A DNA stretch of 64,000 bases from Stictocephala bisonia. Its lineage: Eukaryota; Arthropoda; Insecta; Hemiptera; Membracidae. The DNA lies in assembly GCA_035578905.1 (NCBI GenBank), contig JAQJVL010000288.1:1054001-1118000 (forward strand). The letters run 5' to 3'. Shown piece after piece: positions 10,843-21,584 of the stretch. The notes beneath the pieces are model-generated. The model saw nothing but the letters and a program-made list of their open reading frames with translations. It searched no databases and had not been told where the DNA came from. A program made the position numbers and the translations under genes. Within the stretch, counting starts at the first letter, position 1; every line of letters starts with the position of its first letter.

Positions 10843-11360
10843 TCATTACTAATAACTAAAGCTTAGATAACAACCGCTTCAAGATGTTAGTTATAGTTAT
10901 ATTGGAGGTTAATATTACCTTATATTCAGTCAAGTGGCCCAAAACGTCGTCAGATGGCAACTGGTTTCAACTACCTCATGTAGTCATTTTCAAGCTAAAA
11001 ATACATAAAATCTTCACTCTTGTGAGATTGTCATAAGAGTGAAGATTCTATGTATTTTCGGCTTGAAAATGACTACATGAGGTAGTCAAAACCGGTCGCC
11101 ATCTGACAACGTGTTGGGCCACTTGACTGAATATATTGTAATATAAACCTCTAACATAATTAGACAGTGGTCCGGAGGCAATACATTATGAAAGTTAGTT
11201 ATAGTATTTACATCACCTTTCGTCCATACTATGATGTGGCAGTCTCAGAAATACCACTGAGGATGCCACATCACAGCATGAGCGAAACCTTTGGTGATGT
11301 AAATACTGTAAATAACACCTTGACGTGGTCGTTATTGGAAGCTTTAGTTATTAGTAATGA
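10843..11360. mobile_element. Nested palindromic element
   Basis: The inner hairpin has arms 10905-11021 and 11034-11151, near-perfect reverse complements of about 117 bp around a 12-bp loop. An outer inverted repeat pairs about 10843-10894 with about 11311-11360 (tcattactaataactaaag and its complement). Between them, about 11200-11300 holds a further self-complementary stretch. A related single-arm copy lies at about 13730-13840. Each inner arm contains a degraded hammerhead-like motif (right arm 11060-11100, + strand: GGC/GCC helix I, GACTAC/GTAGTC helix II). There is no coding sequence. Confidence 0.65.
11252..11296 (+). ncRNA. Weak hammerhead-like motif
   Basis: The core CTGAGGA (11257-11263) and GAAA (11284-11287) are intact. 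TACCA (11252-11256) can pair with TGGTG (11292-11296) as helix I, placing a TT cleavage dinucleotide just before it. Helix II next to the core is only two base pairs, so the fold is uncertain. Confidence 0.3.
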
Positions 11361-11433
11361 GTTTTTTATTTTGTCTATATGTTAGTAAGGATCAACAAAT
11401 GCATTTTGTATAAGTATAGTTGATGTTTTTCAG

Positions 11434-11619
11434 GTGGAATATAAAACCCCTCGTGGTTTTCCTCAATATCGTGCAAAAACCTTAAAAAAGATGGATTATA
11501 ATTTTGTAGAACATCGTCCATGGACAGAAGAATTTAGAACTGACAACCAACTAGGTGCAACACATAAAAAGCTGTGGGTCGAGCCAATCAAAGACTGGAG
11601 TGTGTTTAAAGGAGACTTG
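11434..11619 (+). CDS. MRPL24: Mitochondrial ribosomal protein L24 (uL24m), first visible coding exon
   Basis: This exon encodes 62 residues of the large-subunit mitoribosome protein uL24m, including the conserved block VEPIKDWSVFKGDL that leads into the KOW domain. It is preceded by a polypyrimidine-CAG acceptor (ends 11433) and followed by a GTAAGA donor (starts 11620); both boundaries are phase 0. The reading frame continues exactly into the exon at 16927. Compared with insect homologues of about 245 residues, roughly 30 N-terminal residues (targeting peptide) are missing and must lie on an upstream exon, which I could not find in 1-11433. The protein assembles early in the mitochondrial large subunit near the exit tunnel. 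Confidence 0.92.
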
Positions 11620-11815
11620 GTAAGATATAATGTACATATTTCAAGTATCAGGCAAGAGCCTCATCCTATATAAATTGGTTCTAGTATGGTTGAGTTTTGT
11701 AATTAATGAAGCATTTAATCCAAGAGGGAATGGTAAATGTATGAATGGTTTTAACCCTTGATTATGTGTATAAAATCAATTGTTTAACACTTAGTTCTAA
11801 CAGCTTATATAATTA

Positions 11816-12530
11816 TATATATTTATGGTTTTTTTGTCAGCTACTATTATTATTATTTTTTTTTTTTTAATTTAAATTTATGTAAAAACTGGGTTTTATA
11901 ATTGGACAAAAAGTCATTACACTATAATCAAAATTAAAAATAAATAAGAAATGATCAGTCACAAAGCTAAATCCAGTCCATCAAGCCATTTAAGACCTGC
12001 CTCATTGATTGTATTTATGCTAGCTAATCTCTCCGTAAAACAGCGCATGGGGCACTCTGTAACTATGTGATCCATTGTTTTGATAGACTCCCCGCAATCA
12101 CAAGGACTGATATACTGGCAATCCCCATTTGTATTTCCAGTAGTTACATCTGCCCACTCCAGTTCAGAACAGATTCAATAATGTCCATTCCCTACGAGGA
12201 GGTTCATCCCACCTACAGGTATTGATGGATGGTTAGTAAGGAACTTATTTCGTTCTACACTATGACCCAGCTAGTATTGGGCGAGAAACTTAATCTGCTC
12301 AACTGGAAAGCAGTACGTAGAGGTGGGTTTCGAGATTTTAAACAACAGTTCTGGGTAATGGGGAGGTGCGGAGCATTCAAGAACTTATTGAACTCTACAT
12401 AGTGCCTCCTGATGTCTTATTTCTGGAGGAGCTATATTGCACTGCGAGCACCGAGAGTCAAGGTAGTGTGATGTTGCCATGATAGTACCACTAATAGCTC
12501 TCATGGCTCTATTAACTTGGACATTAATCG
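11816..12530 (-). mobile_element. 5'-truncated LINE insertion flanked by 26-bp target duplication
   Basis: The duplicated target cttagttctaacagc..tatataatta (one mismatch) is at 11790-11815 and 12531-12556. Just inside the left copy is a T-rich run with attattatt, the complement of an A-rich 3' tail. Minus-strand translation gives VNRAMRAISGTIMAT (about 12515), AISGT-like thumb sequence, and a C-terminal block with CDCGESIKTMDHIVTECPMR ending in WLDGLDLAL and a stop (about 11960). This matches the C-terminus of insect Jockey/RTE-like reverse transcriptases. Frameshifts are present. Confidence 0.8.
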
Positions 12531-12556
12531 CTTAGTTCTAACAGCCTATATAATTA

Positions 12557-14217
12557 AAATGTGTTCAAAAGTGTCATAGCCCCATTCAGTAAACAATTTG
12601 TAGAGTTACTTTAAAAAGAATGGAATAGCCCACTTATTTAAAGATGTATCTTTTATATATATTTCCTTATTTTATTTAGATCTTTAAAAAAGAGGCATTA
12701 ATATTGTCACAATTTTTATTCACTTTTTTTATTAATACAAAAATTGCATTATATTAATAAACTTTATTGCAATGCTGCAAAATTAATCCTAATCAAATTC
12801 TAGTTTTAGTTGTTTCCTTTTTTTTTTATGCCGTCCGACCTGTTAAATAGATAAATGTCTGTAGCTGGTACAAAAATATATTGTTTATTTTATATTATAA
12901 TATATTTGCTATCCATTATATAATACTTGTTTTCATATACTAATGTTATTTAAATATTTCTGCTTATAACACAATAATTATAATTGTTTAGTTTTTGTTG
13001 TTGTTGTAAATGTCCATTTTTTTGTTCGTTTGAACTCATCCTCATGTACAGGTCTATTTGACCCATGTGAGACATTTTTCCAGACATATGTTCTTATTTG
13101 TTATTTTATTGGAAATAAAGATGATTTGAGATAATAGTTAAGTTTTTATGATCATGTTATTCTAGGTCATTCACAACAAAATTTATTCTGAAATGAAAAT
13201 GGAAATATGATATGTAAAACTAGAAGTAACATGATAGGCCTACTGGTAAAAAAAGAAAACAGTCAAGTAATATGCTATTATACTGCAAAAAAAGTACAAT
13301 TATATTCTAAACACAACACTAGTAGACTAATCTGTAAACGTATAGTCAAAAGCCAATATGATTTCGTACTCATGTGTCTGTTGTAAATTTTCAAAGATGA
13401 ACAATACATGAATATGGTGTTCGTGGCCAGTATTATAGTATAAAAAAGGCATACTAAATAAAATATGCATCACGCTTTCAGCAATTACTGCGCCTTTAAC
13501 TAAATCTGGGATTCAATCACAGACACTCTATTGTCCTAAAGCTTGAGGAGAAATAGATCCAGGAAGCTTGAAGTTATTTCCCCCCAAAACTTATCACACC
13601 ATCTGTACATTTAAAGTGGCTAGTGGTAGACAATTTACTACTCTAAATATAATATTAGCTGTAAATAAACAATAAGTAATATTCTTAGAACTTAGGCTTA
13701 AGCGGCCGGTGTTATAACTAGAATCTATATTTTCCGGTGACAACCGCATCAAGGTATTATCTACAATATTTACAAGATAAACAGACGTTTTGCCCATACT
13801 GTGATGTAGCATCCTTAGTGGTTTCTCTGAGACTGGTAATAAGTAATATTACCTTCATGGACAACTAGTTATGATAGGACCCATTCATTCACCCAGAAAA
13901 TAGTCCCCCCTCCAAAAACGTATTTTCAACAAGGCAGTCTTTCCCTCAACTCTAATTATGTCTCACAGCCATATCTATTTGACAGTTATAAGAGGCAAAA
14001 GGAACATGCACCCTAACCAATAGAAATTAGAATATTTCATAGTTGATTAGTAAAAATTAAATGTACCCAGATCTAAATTTAAGCATCTCTTTATGTGTAT
14101 ATTTCAAATTAGTGAAAATAGTATAGTGTTCTGTGGTTGTATACAAGAATGTTGTGTTATATTGTGATAACAGCTTCTTGGGAGCTTAAGCTGTTGTTTA
14201 TATGAAATTATGAAAAC
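12557..14217. other. Intronic spacer with a LINE-like 3' end and a palindrome-family copy
   Basis: Mostly AT-rich. A 3'-tail-like sequence (ggaaataaagatgatttgag) near 13112-13131 resembles the ends of the LINEs here. About 13730-13840 is a diverged minus-strand copy of one arm of the palindromic element at 10843-11360. I see no gene. Confidence 0.45.
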
Positions 14218-16700
14218 TTCAAAACTTCAATCGATAATGTCTTCACTAACTTACCCCCTCATAATTTTCACTGTTGTGTAGTTAAAGCTGCCCTTTCAGA
14301 CCACCATACGCAAGAAGCTGTAATATATATGTCTCCTTTAGTTACTGACTCTGCCCACTTATAAATTCAGTCGGATGATGTCTGATCAAAACGTACTAAC
14401 ATTTAGGTATGACCTTTCCCAAGAATCTTGGCTTCTTCAATGTAAAGGTTTTCAATATAACTTTAGGGCTTTTGAGGACCACCTTCAATTTATTTTTGAC
14501 ATTTGTTTCTCCGTTCAAAGGACCAAAGTTAAGAGAACATTTTCTGTATTAAAACATTGTTTTGATAGGGATGTTTTACTTCTACGGCAGAAGGTCAGAT
14601 GTCTTTATGAAAAAACTAAGGATCTTGACGCTCAACATCATCTACGCATTTTATATCGCCAGCAGAAAAGGAACCTAAAGAAAGCAGTACAAAAAGCAAA
14701 ATCTCAAGCTGTTTCAAGTAAAATTTTCCATTCATCAAGTAAAAGCAAAGTAATTTGGGAGATTGTCAATGAACATAGGACCAAAAAAAACTAACACTAC
14801 ATAATTTTTCACAGATAGATAATAATAACAAAATTTGTGATCCTAAGTCTGTTGCCAACATCTTTAATAACTACTTCTCTTCAATTGGTAATGATGCTTC
14901 ATTTAACGATCATGATAAATCCCCTATTTTTCCTGACACTTAAGAAAATTCTCTTTTTCTTGCTGCTAGATCCAAAGAGGAAGTAGAAATGGAAATATTA
15001 TCTTTAAAACCAAAGAAATCTTCCGGGCCTGGTAGAATTTCTCCTTGGCTTCTGAGACATGTGTGTGACCTGATCTCTTCCCCTCTCTTATCCCGTTAAC
15101 ATTTCCAATGAGTCAAGATGTTTTCCATCATCCTTAAAACAAGCTATTGTTATGCCAATATTTAAAAGTGGACATAAGGATGATTGTAATAACTATCACC
15201 CTATTTCCCTGACATCATCATTATCTAAGGTCTTTGAGTGATTGTTCCTTAAGAGACTTCTGGCTTTTGTAAAGTTAAACAACAATCTTTCACCTAGCCA
15301 ATTTGGATTTACGAAAGGCCTATCAACAGTCGATGCAATACATTACTTTATATCTTCAATCGTCCAGTCTCTTGATAGTGGTAGCTGCTGGAATATTCTT
15401 TGATCTTAAAAAGGCCTTTGACCTTATTGATCATCCAATACTACTCTTTAAGCTTTAGGCTTGGGTGTCAGAGGGGTTGGTCATGACTGGGTATCAAGTA
15501 CCTATCTGAATGGAGTCAGTTGGTTGAAATACCCTTTGTTGATTCTCATGGATATTTGATAAACAAGAAATCCTCTTCTCTTACTGTGACCAAGGGAGTT
15601 CCCCAGGGGTCAGTGATCGGGCCCGTTCTTTTTCTCCTTTTCATTAATGATCTTCCCAAAGGAGTTAATGAGGCAACAACATGCTTATTTGCCGATGATA
15701 CTACCCTTGCTCTGAAAGCTTGTAATAGCTTGGAGTTAGAAGTCAAAGCATTTACACGATCTGGTTCTGTTCTACAGTGGGCTAATCAAAATAAATGGGA
15801 AATTAATAGTTCTAAGACAACAGTTGTTTAATTCAAAATTAACCACAGTAAAAGATCAGATATGATTTCTTATTATATTGCAGACGAAGCTGTAATACCC
15901 AGCACAGTGGTAAAGTTCTTGGGTGTCCTAATTGATAGTAACTTAAAGTTCCAATCTCATATTGATTCGGTCTGCAAAAAGCTTTCAACTGGTATTTTTC
16001 TTTTAAAAACTTTTTTTAAATTTTCTGAGTAACGTCTTACTTTCAGCTTACTATGGTATTATTCATCCTTTTCTGACATATGCTGTTACAATCTGTCGGT
16101 CAGAACTAATTTTGTTTTTAAATTACAAAAGCGAGCATTAAGAACTGTTTTCAAAAAACACCATAGATTTTCTTGTAGGACACTTTTCTTCGATAACAAG
16201 GTTTTAACATTTCCCTCAATATACATCCTTAATACCCTGAACTTTTACTGTATTAAACGTCATCCACAACGCTCACAAAACAATGCTCGTTACAATTTTA
16301 GAAATCATTCTATTGACATTCCATGACATGAACTTCATTTTTAAGAGACATACTAATTACAATGCTGTAAAGTTGTTTAATGCTCTACCTGCCTCAGTTA
16401 AGGAGAATGTTGATGATGTGGTTGACTTTGGAAAGGCAGTGAAAAGTCTTCTGTTAAATAAATGTTACTATAGGGTTAAGGACTTCTTAACATATCAAAT
16501 AGATACTATTTAATAATGTTATAATAAAAAATAATAACAGAGCACCCTTAAACAGTTTTTTATTAAATTAACACGACCGGTTTCGGCATTTATGCCATCT
16601 TCATAGATACTATTTAGTTGTATTTTGTAAGAATATTCTGTTTAGATTAATTATGCTATTATACAGGGGTTGTACTGTCAAAATAAAGTGATTTGATTCA
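14218..16700 (+). mobile_element. CR1-like LINE copy 2, decayed
   Basis: The element begins in the C-terminal endonuclease (SDHHTQEAVI near 14300). It continues through the linker (14375-14794), GPGRISPWLLRH, FDLKKAFDLIDHPIL (about 15405), GVPQGSVIGPVLFLLFINDL (about 15597), the catalytic FADD box (about 15690) and the C-terminal region to 16515. It ends with AATAAAG and a short attcagattctga tail near 16700. Stops and frameshifts occur throughout (for example 14941 and 15418). The reverse transcriptase blocks are better preserved than in the copy at 676-3543. The 3' UTR is interrupted by a 90-bp insertion at 16513-16602. Confidence 0.85.
16513..16602 (-). mobile_element. 90-bp insertion with truncated hammerhead-like motif (Penelope-like end)
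   Basis: A perfect 14-bp duplication, atagatactattta (16499-16512 and 16603-16616), flanks this insertion in the LINE 3' UTR. On the minus strand it starts at GAAGATGGCA, so the core lacks its first bases and the 5' strand of helix I. It retains a GGCA/TGCC helix II, GAAAC and a GTC triplet followed by GTGT. From CGAAAC onward it aligns with the motif at 5896-5935 (shared pattern CGAAAC..GT.GTGT..AT..AATAAAA). The superfamily is inferred from known hammerheads of Penelope-like elements. Confidence 0.6.
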
Positions 16701-16926
16701 GATTCTGATATTGGGTCATTTCATTAAGATGTCAAAACTTACAAACACCGTTCTTTACTTACAATGTTCTTTACCACCGTCAAAACTTACAAGTCATATA
16801 ATATGGAACATTATTTGACTTAAGTAACTTAAAAAGCTTAAGTTAGTACAATATAAAGCATACTAAAGAACTGATAAGCTAGAGGCATTTTGGATATTTG
16901 GTTATTTAAATCAAGCACATTTTCAG

Positions 16927-17129
16927 GTTGAAATTCTCGTGGGGAAAGACAAGGGGAAGCAAGGAACTGTAGTACAAGTCATTCAGGAACGCAACTGGGT
17001 GTTTGTTAGCGGTCTGAATTGTGAACTTACAGAAATGGGGAAAAGTAAAAAATCACCTGGTATCTATATGCAGTTGGAGAAACCTCTGCTTGTCACTAAT
17101 GAAGTAGCTCTGGTTGATCCGAAAGATTT
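16927..17129 (+). CDS. MRPL24: MRPL24 KOW-domain exon
   Basis: The exon encodes 67 residues plus two bases, entering in phase 0 after tttcag and leaving in phase 2 at a GTAAGT donor. It carries the KOW motif, VEILVGKDKGKQGTVVQVI, followed by ERNWVFVSGLN, which is the RNA-binding heart of uL24-family proteins. Read without splicing, the frame stops immediately at 17131 (TAA inside the donor), which supports the exon boundary. The exon joins 22712 to restore a Leu codon. Confidence 0.93.
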
Positions 17130-18228
17130 GTAAGTATGTAATATTTAAAAATAGCAAACGTTTGGTAAAGGTCACAGCAAAGTAAGAAACAGAAGTCATG
17201 TGTGCAGAAACTAATAGTGTGCTGAAATCTAATCACATACTGTAGTGTATACTTGGCGGGACTGTCGATTGTCTCTTCAATCGTTAATGGCTGCTAAGCA
17301 AGACGCTCAAGCAAGAGGTGGAGACTATCCAGAATAGTGTTGGGAGAAGTGAGAACATGGCACCTGTAAGATGTAAGCTAGCTCACTCTGTCAAAACAGG
17401 AGCTCGTTGGACCTTAATTTAAGGACAACCATTGTAGGTTATGTTTTATAGAATGATAATACAAATCAAAAGAGAAGACAGGGAAGGAAATCTTGCAAGC
17501 ACTGAAGCAGTTTTTAAATTAAAGGCAGTGCTCCCAACATCTAATATAAATATTTTGAAATGTGTAGAATACATTAAACATTACACAGTTCCAAGAGTGT
17601 CATTGAAAGGTGTCATCAATTCTCAGTGGCAAATAGGTTGGAGAACCAACAGCACCATATGTGTGCAGATTGGGTCAAGAGAGTACCACACATGAGTGTA
17701 AAATGGAGGGGCTTCATCAATTTATACATATTGATGGGGGAAGAGTCCAACTCTAAAGTTTAGGATAAGAGGAACGATTGTAGTCAATTGTGTTCGAATA
17801 ATCTCTTATTTGATTAAATTATGTGGGGGAACATAAAGAACATTGTAGTCCGAACACAAATATATATATATATATATAAAAGCCATTTACCACTCATCAC
17901 TATTTCTCCAAAACTATATGTCCAATTGACTTGAAATGTTGTACTTAGGTTTATTTTGGCCCCTAGAAACTCACTAAGAAAAGATTTTTCTCTCTGACTT
18001 CAAGACTCCATCCCACTGGCCTCCAAAATTCCCATGGTATTCTTGTGGAGCTATATTAATTGATTGATTTATTTGATTAACAGCTGTTAAATAAAAACAA
18101 ATTGAATAACTCTGTGGAGGGCTAAACTTTTAAAATTGAAAATAATTGAGTACAGTAGTAACACAGTATTATACTGTGGTAGAAAATTGTACATAACATC
18201 AGCTGTTCTAAATTGGATATTAGATTAA

Positions 18229-18360
18229 CCCTTTGAGTGCCAAACCATTTTTTAATGGTGTCTCAGAATTGCCAGGAGTGTGGGACTGTTGAATCTCTAC
18301 ATTGCCAACACTGAGTACCATGTGTGTACTCTATATTGCCAAGCACTATTTGTCTGTTTT
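18229..18360. repeat. piggyBac left subterminal repeats
   Basis: TGCCA occurs four times at irregular 30-50 bp spacing. The first is followed by the perfect palindrome ACCATT-tttt-AATGGT and a later one by GAGTAC-catgtgt-GTACTC. This mirrors the right end and suggests transposase-binding units (inference). Confidence 0.55.
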
Positions 18361-19053
18361 TTACTATAAATATGAAAAAATTCACTACTTGTGCACAAAT
18401 CAAGATTTTTTAGTCATTTTTGTTTTGTTTTGAAGATAAATAAATTATCTATATCGGCCTATATCTAAAACTAACATAGCATGTGAAATTGGGTGTCAGA
18501 CATAAAAAAAATAATAATAATAAATAATTTTTATTTTACTTTTGAGAATGAACAAAAACTATTAAAACTAATATAAGTAAAAATCAACTATTTTCCAACA
18601 ATTTGTATAGTATTGTAAGTATAACCTGCAAGTTTCAAGTTAATATATGAAAAAATGTAAATTTTATATGTATATTACAAAAATGTTGCGTTTTGTAAAA
18701 TTAGTGGTTTCTAGGCAACAAGTACCAATATAAAAATATAACTTATAAACAGGTTATATACATTTATATCAGAGCTACTGGAAACATAATGCAACATTCT
18801 GAATACCAATTACACATACTACCAATAATTTTCACCTAAATTATTTTATTTATAAGTAATAAAATTGTACTTACAGGTACAAAATGTTGACAGAATATTC
18901 GGACATCAAGCGACATCAAGCTATAAATGTTTCCAGTCTTGTAGGCTCATCAGTTTTTCTAATTTCTTATAAAATACTTATAAAAACACACACTAATAAT
19001 AGAAGACAGAACCATTATTGTTATTATTTACATATTTACAAAAACTTGTCAAA

Positions 19054-21090
19054 TTACATTTGGCATTGGTGTTGTGGCAGGCAGTCTAAATGCAAACCTA
19101 ACTTGCATCCAACACAGACAGTCCTTGACCTCTTTCTTTTTCCTTCAGGATTTTTATTTCCACTACATTCACAACATCTTCTTTCTTTATTTCCTTCTAA
19201 TTTCTCAACACAGTGATTTCTTTTGGCGATGCGCCAAAGTGGTGATGCACCACCACTATCTTCTTCTTGGACATGTTTTACTTGTAGCCACTCCTTAGAC
19301 AACTGCTCAATAATTGAAATCATAAAATTCATTCTTGAAAGATGCTTGTCACTGTTAAGTTTATATAGGATGTATGCATTTAATATCATCCTGTCAAAAA
19401 TATTAAAAACAACCTTCTTCCAGTGTTTTTGGCATCTCCTCTCATCCAAATAAGTGTAGAGCATCTGATCCGTAACATCGATACCTCCCATACCATGGTT
19501 GTAATTATAAACTATACTAGGTTTAGTTTTTATGGTGATTTTTCCTGATCTTCTTATAGTGTACCTTACATTTGTAGCCATGGCATCGGAAGAGAGTAAA
19601 ACGAACTGTTTTTTATTGGTTGTGTTTTCTCTAAATGCCATATGTAACAGGGGTCCCTTCCTTACATATACTTTCTTACCAACAGGAAACCGTCCTAATA
19701 ACTGTTTCGGCATCCCTTTTCTGTCAGATCTTACTGTCCCTGTCAACCATGTACAGTTTTCATATAGAAATCTAGCAAGCTTTTTTGTTGTGAAAAAAAT
19801 ATCTAAATATAGATGGTATCCTTTGTTTAAAAAGTTACCCATTTCTAACAGTTTTTTTACTACAGAAAACCCTAAACCCTTGTCATTGATTAACTCCCTG
19901 TTTTCTTCATATCTTGCACCTTTATAACAATAGAATTGTGAACAGTAATTGTGTGCAGCAACGCATAAAACCCACAGCTTCACTCCCCAACGGTGATGTT
20001 TCTTTTTTGGCAAGTACTGGATAAGAGCTACTCTTTTCTTGGTACCAACAAGGGACTCATCAATGGATAGTTTTTGAAATGAGGTATAGTGATGGTGAAA
20101 AAGCCTATTGCAGTGGTCTATCAGGCACTGAAACCTTTCATATGGATCATAGCCTGGTGTCCCATGTTTAGCTAAAGTTCTTGAATCAACTATGTGAAAG
20201 AATTTCAATACAAGTTGAAACCTATTTCTGCTGAATACCTTAGCAAACCAGGAATGTGACTGAGATTCTAAACTATGCCAATAATTTACAATGGATGGTT
20301 TCTTGTTTAGTATTACAGCAATAAAGCCTTTCATCTCCTCTATGGTGACATTTACCCACTTTTGTATACGGCTTTTGGGTGAAATGTTGTTTGTATTCTG
20401 TCTTATAAAGTCCTGTGCATATCTATTAGTCTCTGCCACAAAAGTATTCAACAAACTAACAGTGAAAAATAAATGAAAATATTGTATGGGGTCAGAATTG
20501 CGGGGAGGGCAATGCTTAGGACTACATAACTCCCCAAACATAAAATTGTGGTTATAGCCTGTGTCCTGATCCTTCGCTATCTCTTCCCAATCACTACTAA
20601 CAGGACTAGAATCCCTTCTAATAACAGTAGGCCTAATTGTACCTCCACCTCTAACTAGCCTAGGCCTACCACCTCGCCCTATAGTACTAGGTAACCCTCT
20701 ATTTTGGGATTGAGAAATAGGCTCATCTTCATCTGATGAGGTAGGAATAACTTGGCCTATGTTAGTATCTAATGCAGGCCTATCAGCAGGATCATCAAGT
20801 ACACCAGCTTGATTTATTGGCAATTGATTTGAGCAACAAGGTTGATTAGAATCAAAAAGGCTTATTCTAGGCCTACCAGGAAACACAAGAGATCGCCGTT
20901 TTAGTGGGTTTGGATCGTAGCTGGGGTCCTCATCAGTATCATCCACAAAATCGTCAGAGTCTGAAGTCTCAGAGGAAGAAGTTTCATCAGAATGTTCATC
21001 AACATTGTCCATAACATTGATGCCCGATTCGCGCACTTCACCAAAAAGTATTCCCTCACTAACTGGAGAACGTGATCTTTTCTTACTCAT
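19054..21090 (-). CDS. piggyBac transposase, 678 aa, apparently intact
   Basis: This DDE-type transposase cuts and pastes the element at TTAA. The N-terminal ~190 residues are acidic and Ser/Asp-rich (ETSDSDDFVDDTDED), as usual for the superfamily. The catalytic aspartates are visible: D344 in LSIDESLVGTKKR, D430 in YHLYLDIFFTT, and D538 with D541 in HGMGGIDVTDQM. The C-terminus (from about residue 630) has a Cys/His cluster, RCCECSG...CVGCKLGLHLDCLPQHQC, the cysteine-rich domain that binds terminal repeats. The start is ATG at 21088-21090; an upstream leader of about 490 bp lies before the right end. There is no stop or frameshift, and length is within the 550-700 aa family range. Confidence 0.93.
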   Translation of the reverse strand: MSKKRSRSPVSEGILFGEVRESGINVMDNVDEHSDETSSSETSDSDDFVDDTDEDPSYDPNPLKRRSLVFPGRPRISLFDSNQPCCSNQLPINQAGVLDDPADRPALDTNIGQVIPTSSDEDEPISQSQNRGLPSTIGRGGRPRLVRGGGTIRPTVIRRDSSPVSSDWEEIAKDQDTGYNHNFMFGELCSPKHCPPRNSDPIQYFHLFFTVSLLNTFVAETNRYAQDFIRQNTNNISPKSRIQKWVNVTIEEMKGFIAVILNKKPSIVNYWHSLESQSHSWFAKVFSRNRFQLVLKFFHIVDSRTLAKHGTPGYDPYERFQCLIDHCNRLFHHHYTSFQKLSIDESLVGTKKRVALIQYLPKKKHHRWGVKLWVLCVAAHNYCSQFYCYKGARYEENRELINDKGLGFSVVKKLLEMGNFLNKGYHLYLDIFFTTKKLARFLYENCTWLTGTVRSDRKGMPKQLLGRFPVGKKVYVRKGPLLHMAFRENTTNKKQFVLLSSDAMATNVRYTIRRSGKITIKTKPSIVYNYNHGMGGIDVTDQMLYTYLDERRCQKHWKKVVFNIFDRMILNAYILYKLNSDKHLSRMNFMISIIEQLSKEWLQVKHVQEEDSGGASPLWRIAKRNHCVEKLEGNKERRCCECSGNKNPEGKRKRSRTVCVGCKLGLHLDCLPQHQCQM

Positions 21091-21419
21091 ACTGAATAAC
21101 GACGTAATAATTCAATGTGTAAACAATAAACAGTGTCATTACAACTAAGTGAATACAACTGACAGTAAATAAAATAACACACGACACAAGTAACAGTATT
21201 TGATCTGTCAATAAATAAATAAGCCGGTCGATCCAGACAACACAGTACAGAAGCAAATACTCTCTGTCACAGCTGACTTGATACTTTTATTTCGCATATG
21301 ATATAATACTATATGAAAATATGTGTTGTATTGTGTAATAAAGAATTCAATATCCTTCAATTACACTATTTATATAAACAAAAAACTTACGTAAAAGCTT
21401 TTAATAATTAAAAAAACGA

Positions 21420-21584
21420 AAGACCGATGTGATTGGTCGGTGGCAAAACACGAACGCAACCTGGCGGCCGATGTCATCGGTCGGTGGCAAAACTCAAACA
21501 CTCCCCGCCGACCGATGAGATCGGTCGATGGCAAAATACGTAACATTGGGCGACCGATCTAATCGGCCGGTGGCACCCAAAGGG
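21420..21584. repeat. piggyBac right subterminal repeats: four ~45-50-bp palindromic units
   Basis: Four tandem units each contain a palindrome of the type GACCGAT..ATCGGTC followed by GGTGGCA or a variant. The spacers between palindromes differ in sequence. The outermost unit runs into the terminal inverted repeat. Confidence 0.75.

Larger units (their letters stand above)
11620..16926 (+). other. MRPL24 intron
   Basis: This 5.3-kb intron starts with GTAAGA and ends in tttcag. It holds a 5'-truncated LINE insertion on the minus strand, a copy of the palindromic family near 13730, a decayed CR1-like LINE, and a 90-bp insertion inside that LINE. Confidence 0.85.
18229..21584 (-). mobile_element. 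Complete piggyBac-superfamily transposon (3356 bp)
   Basis: TTAA target sites flank the element (18225-18228 and 21585-21588). Terminal inverted repeats are CCCTTTGAGTGCCA and, on the right, the complement of CCCTTTGGGTGCCA (one mismatch in 14). One uninterrupted transposase gene fills the middle. Subterminal regions on both sides carry repeated TGCCA words joined to palindromes. An open frame of full length with all catalytic residues and near-perfect ends suggests a recent and possibly still mobile copy. Confidence 0.92.

Noticed and set aside
17441..17695. 84-codon frame in the MRPL24 intron
   Set aside because: No domain or transposon motif recognised; isolated in an intron.
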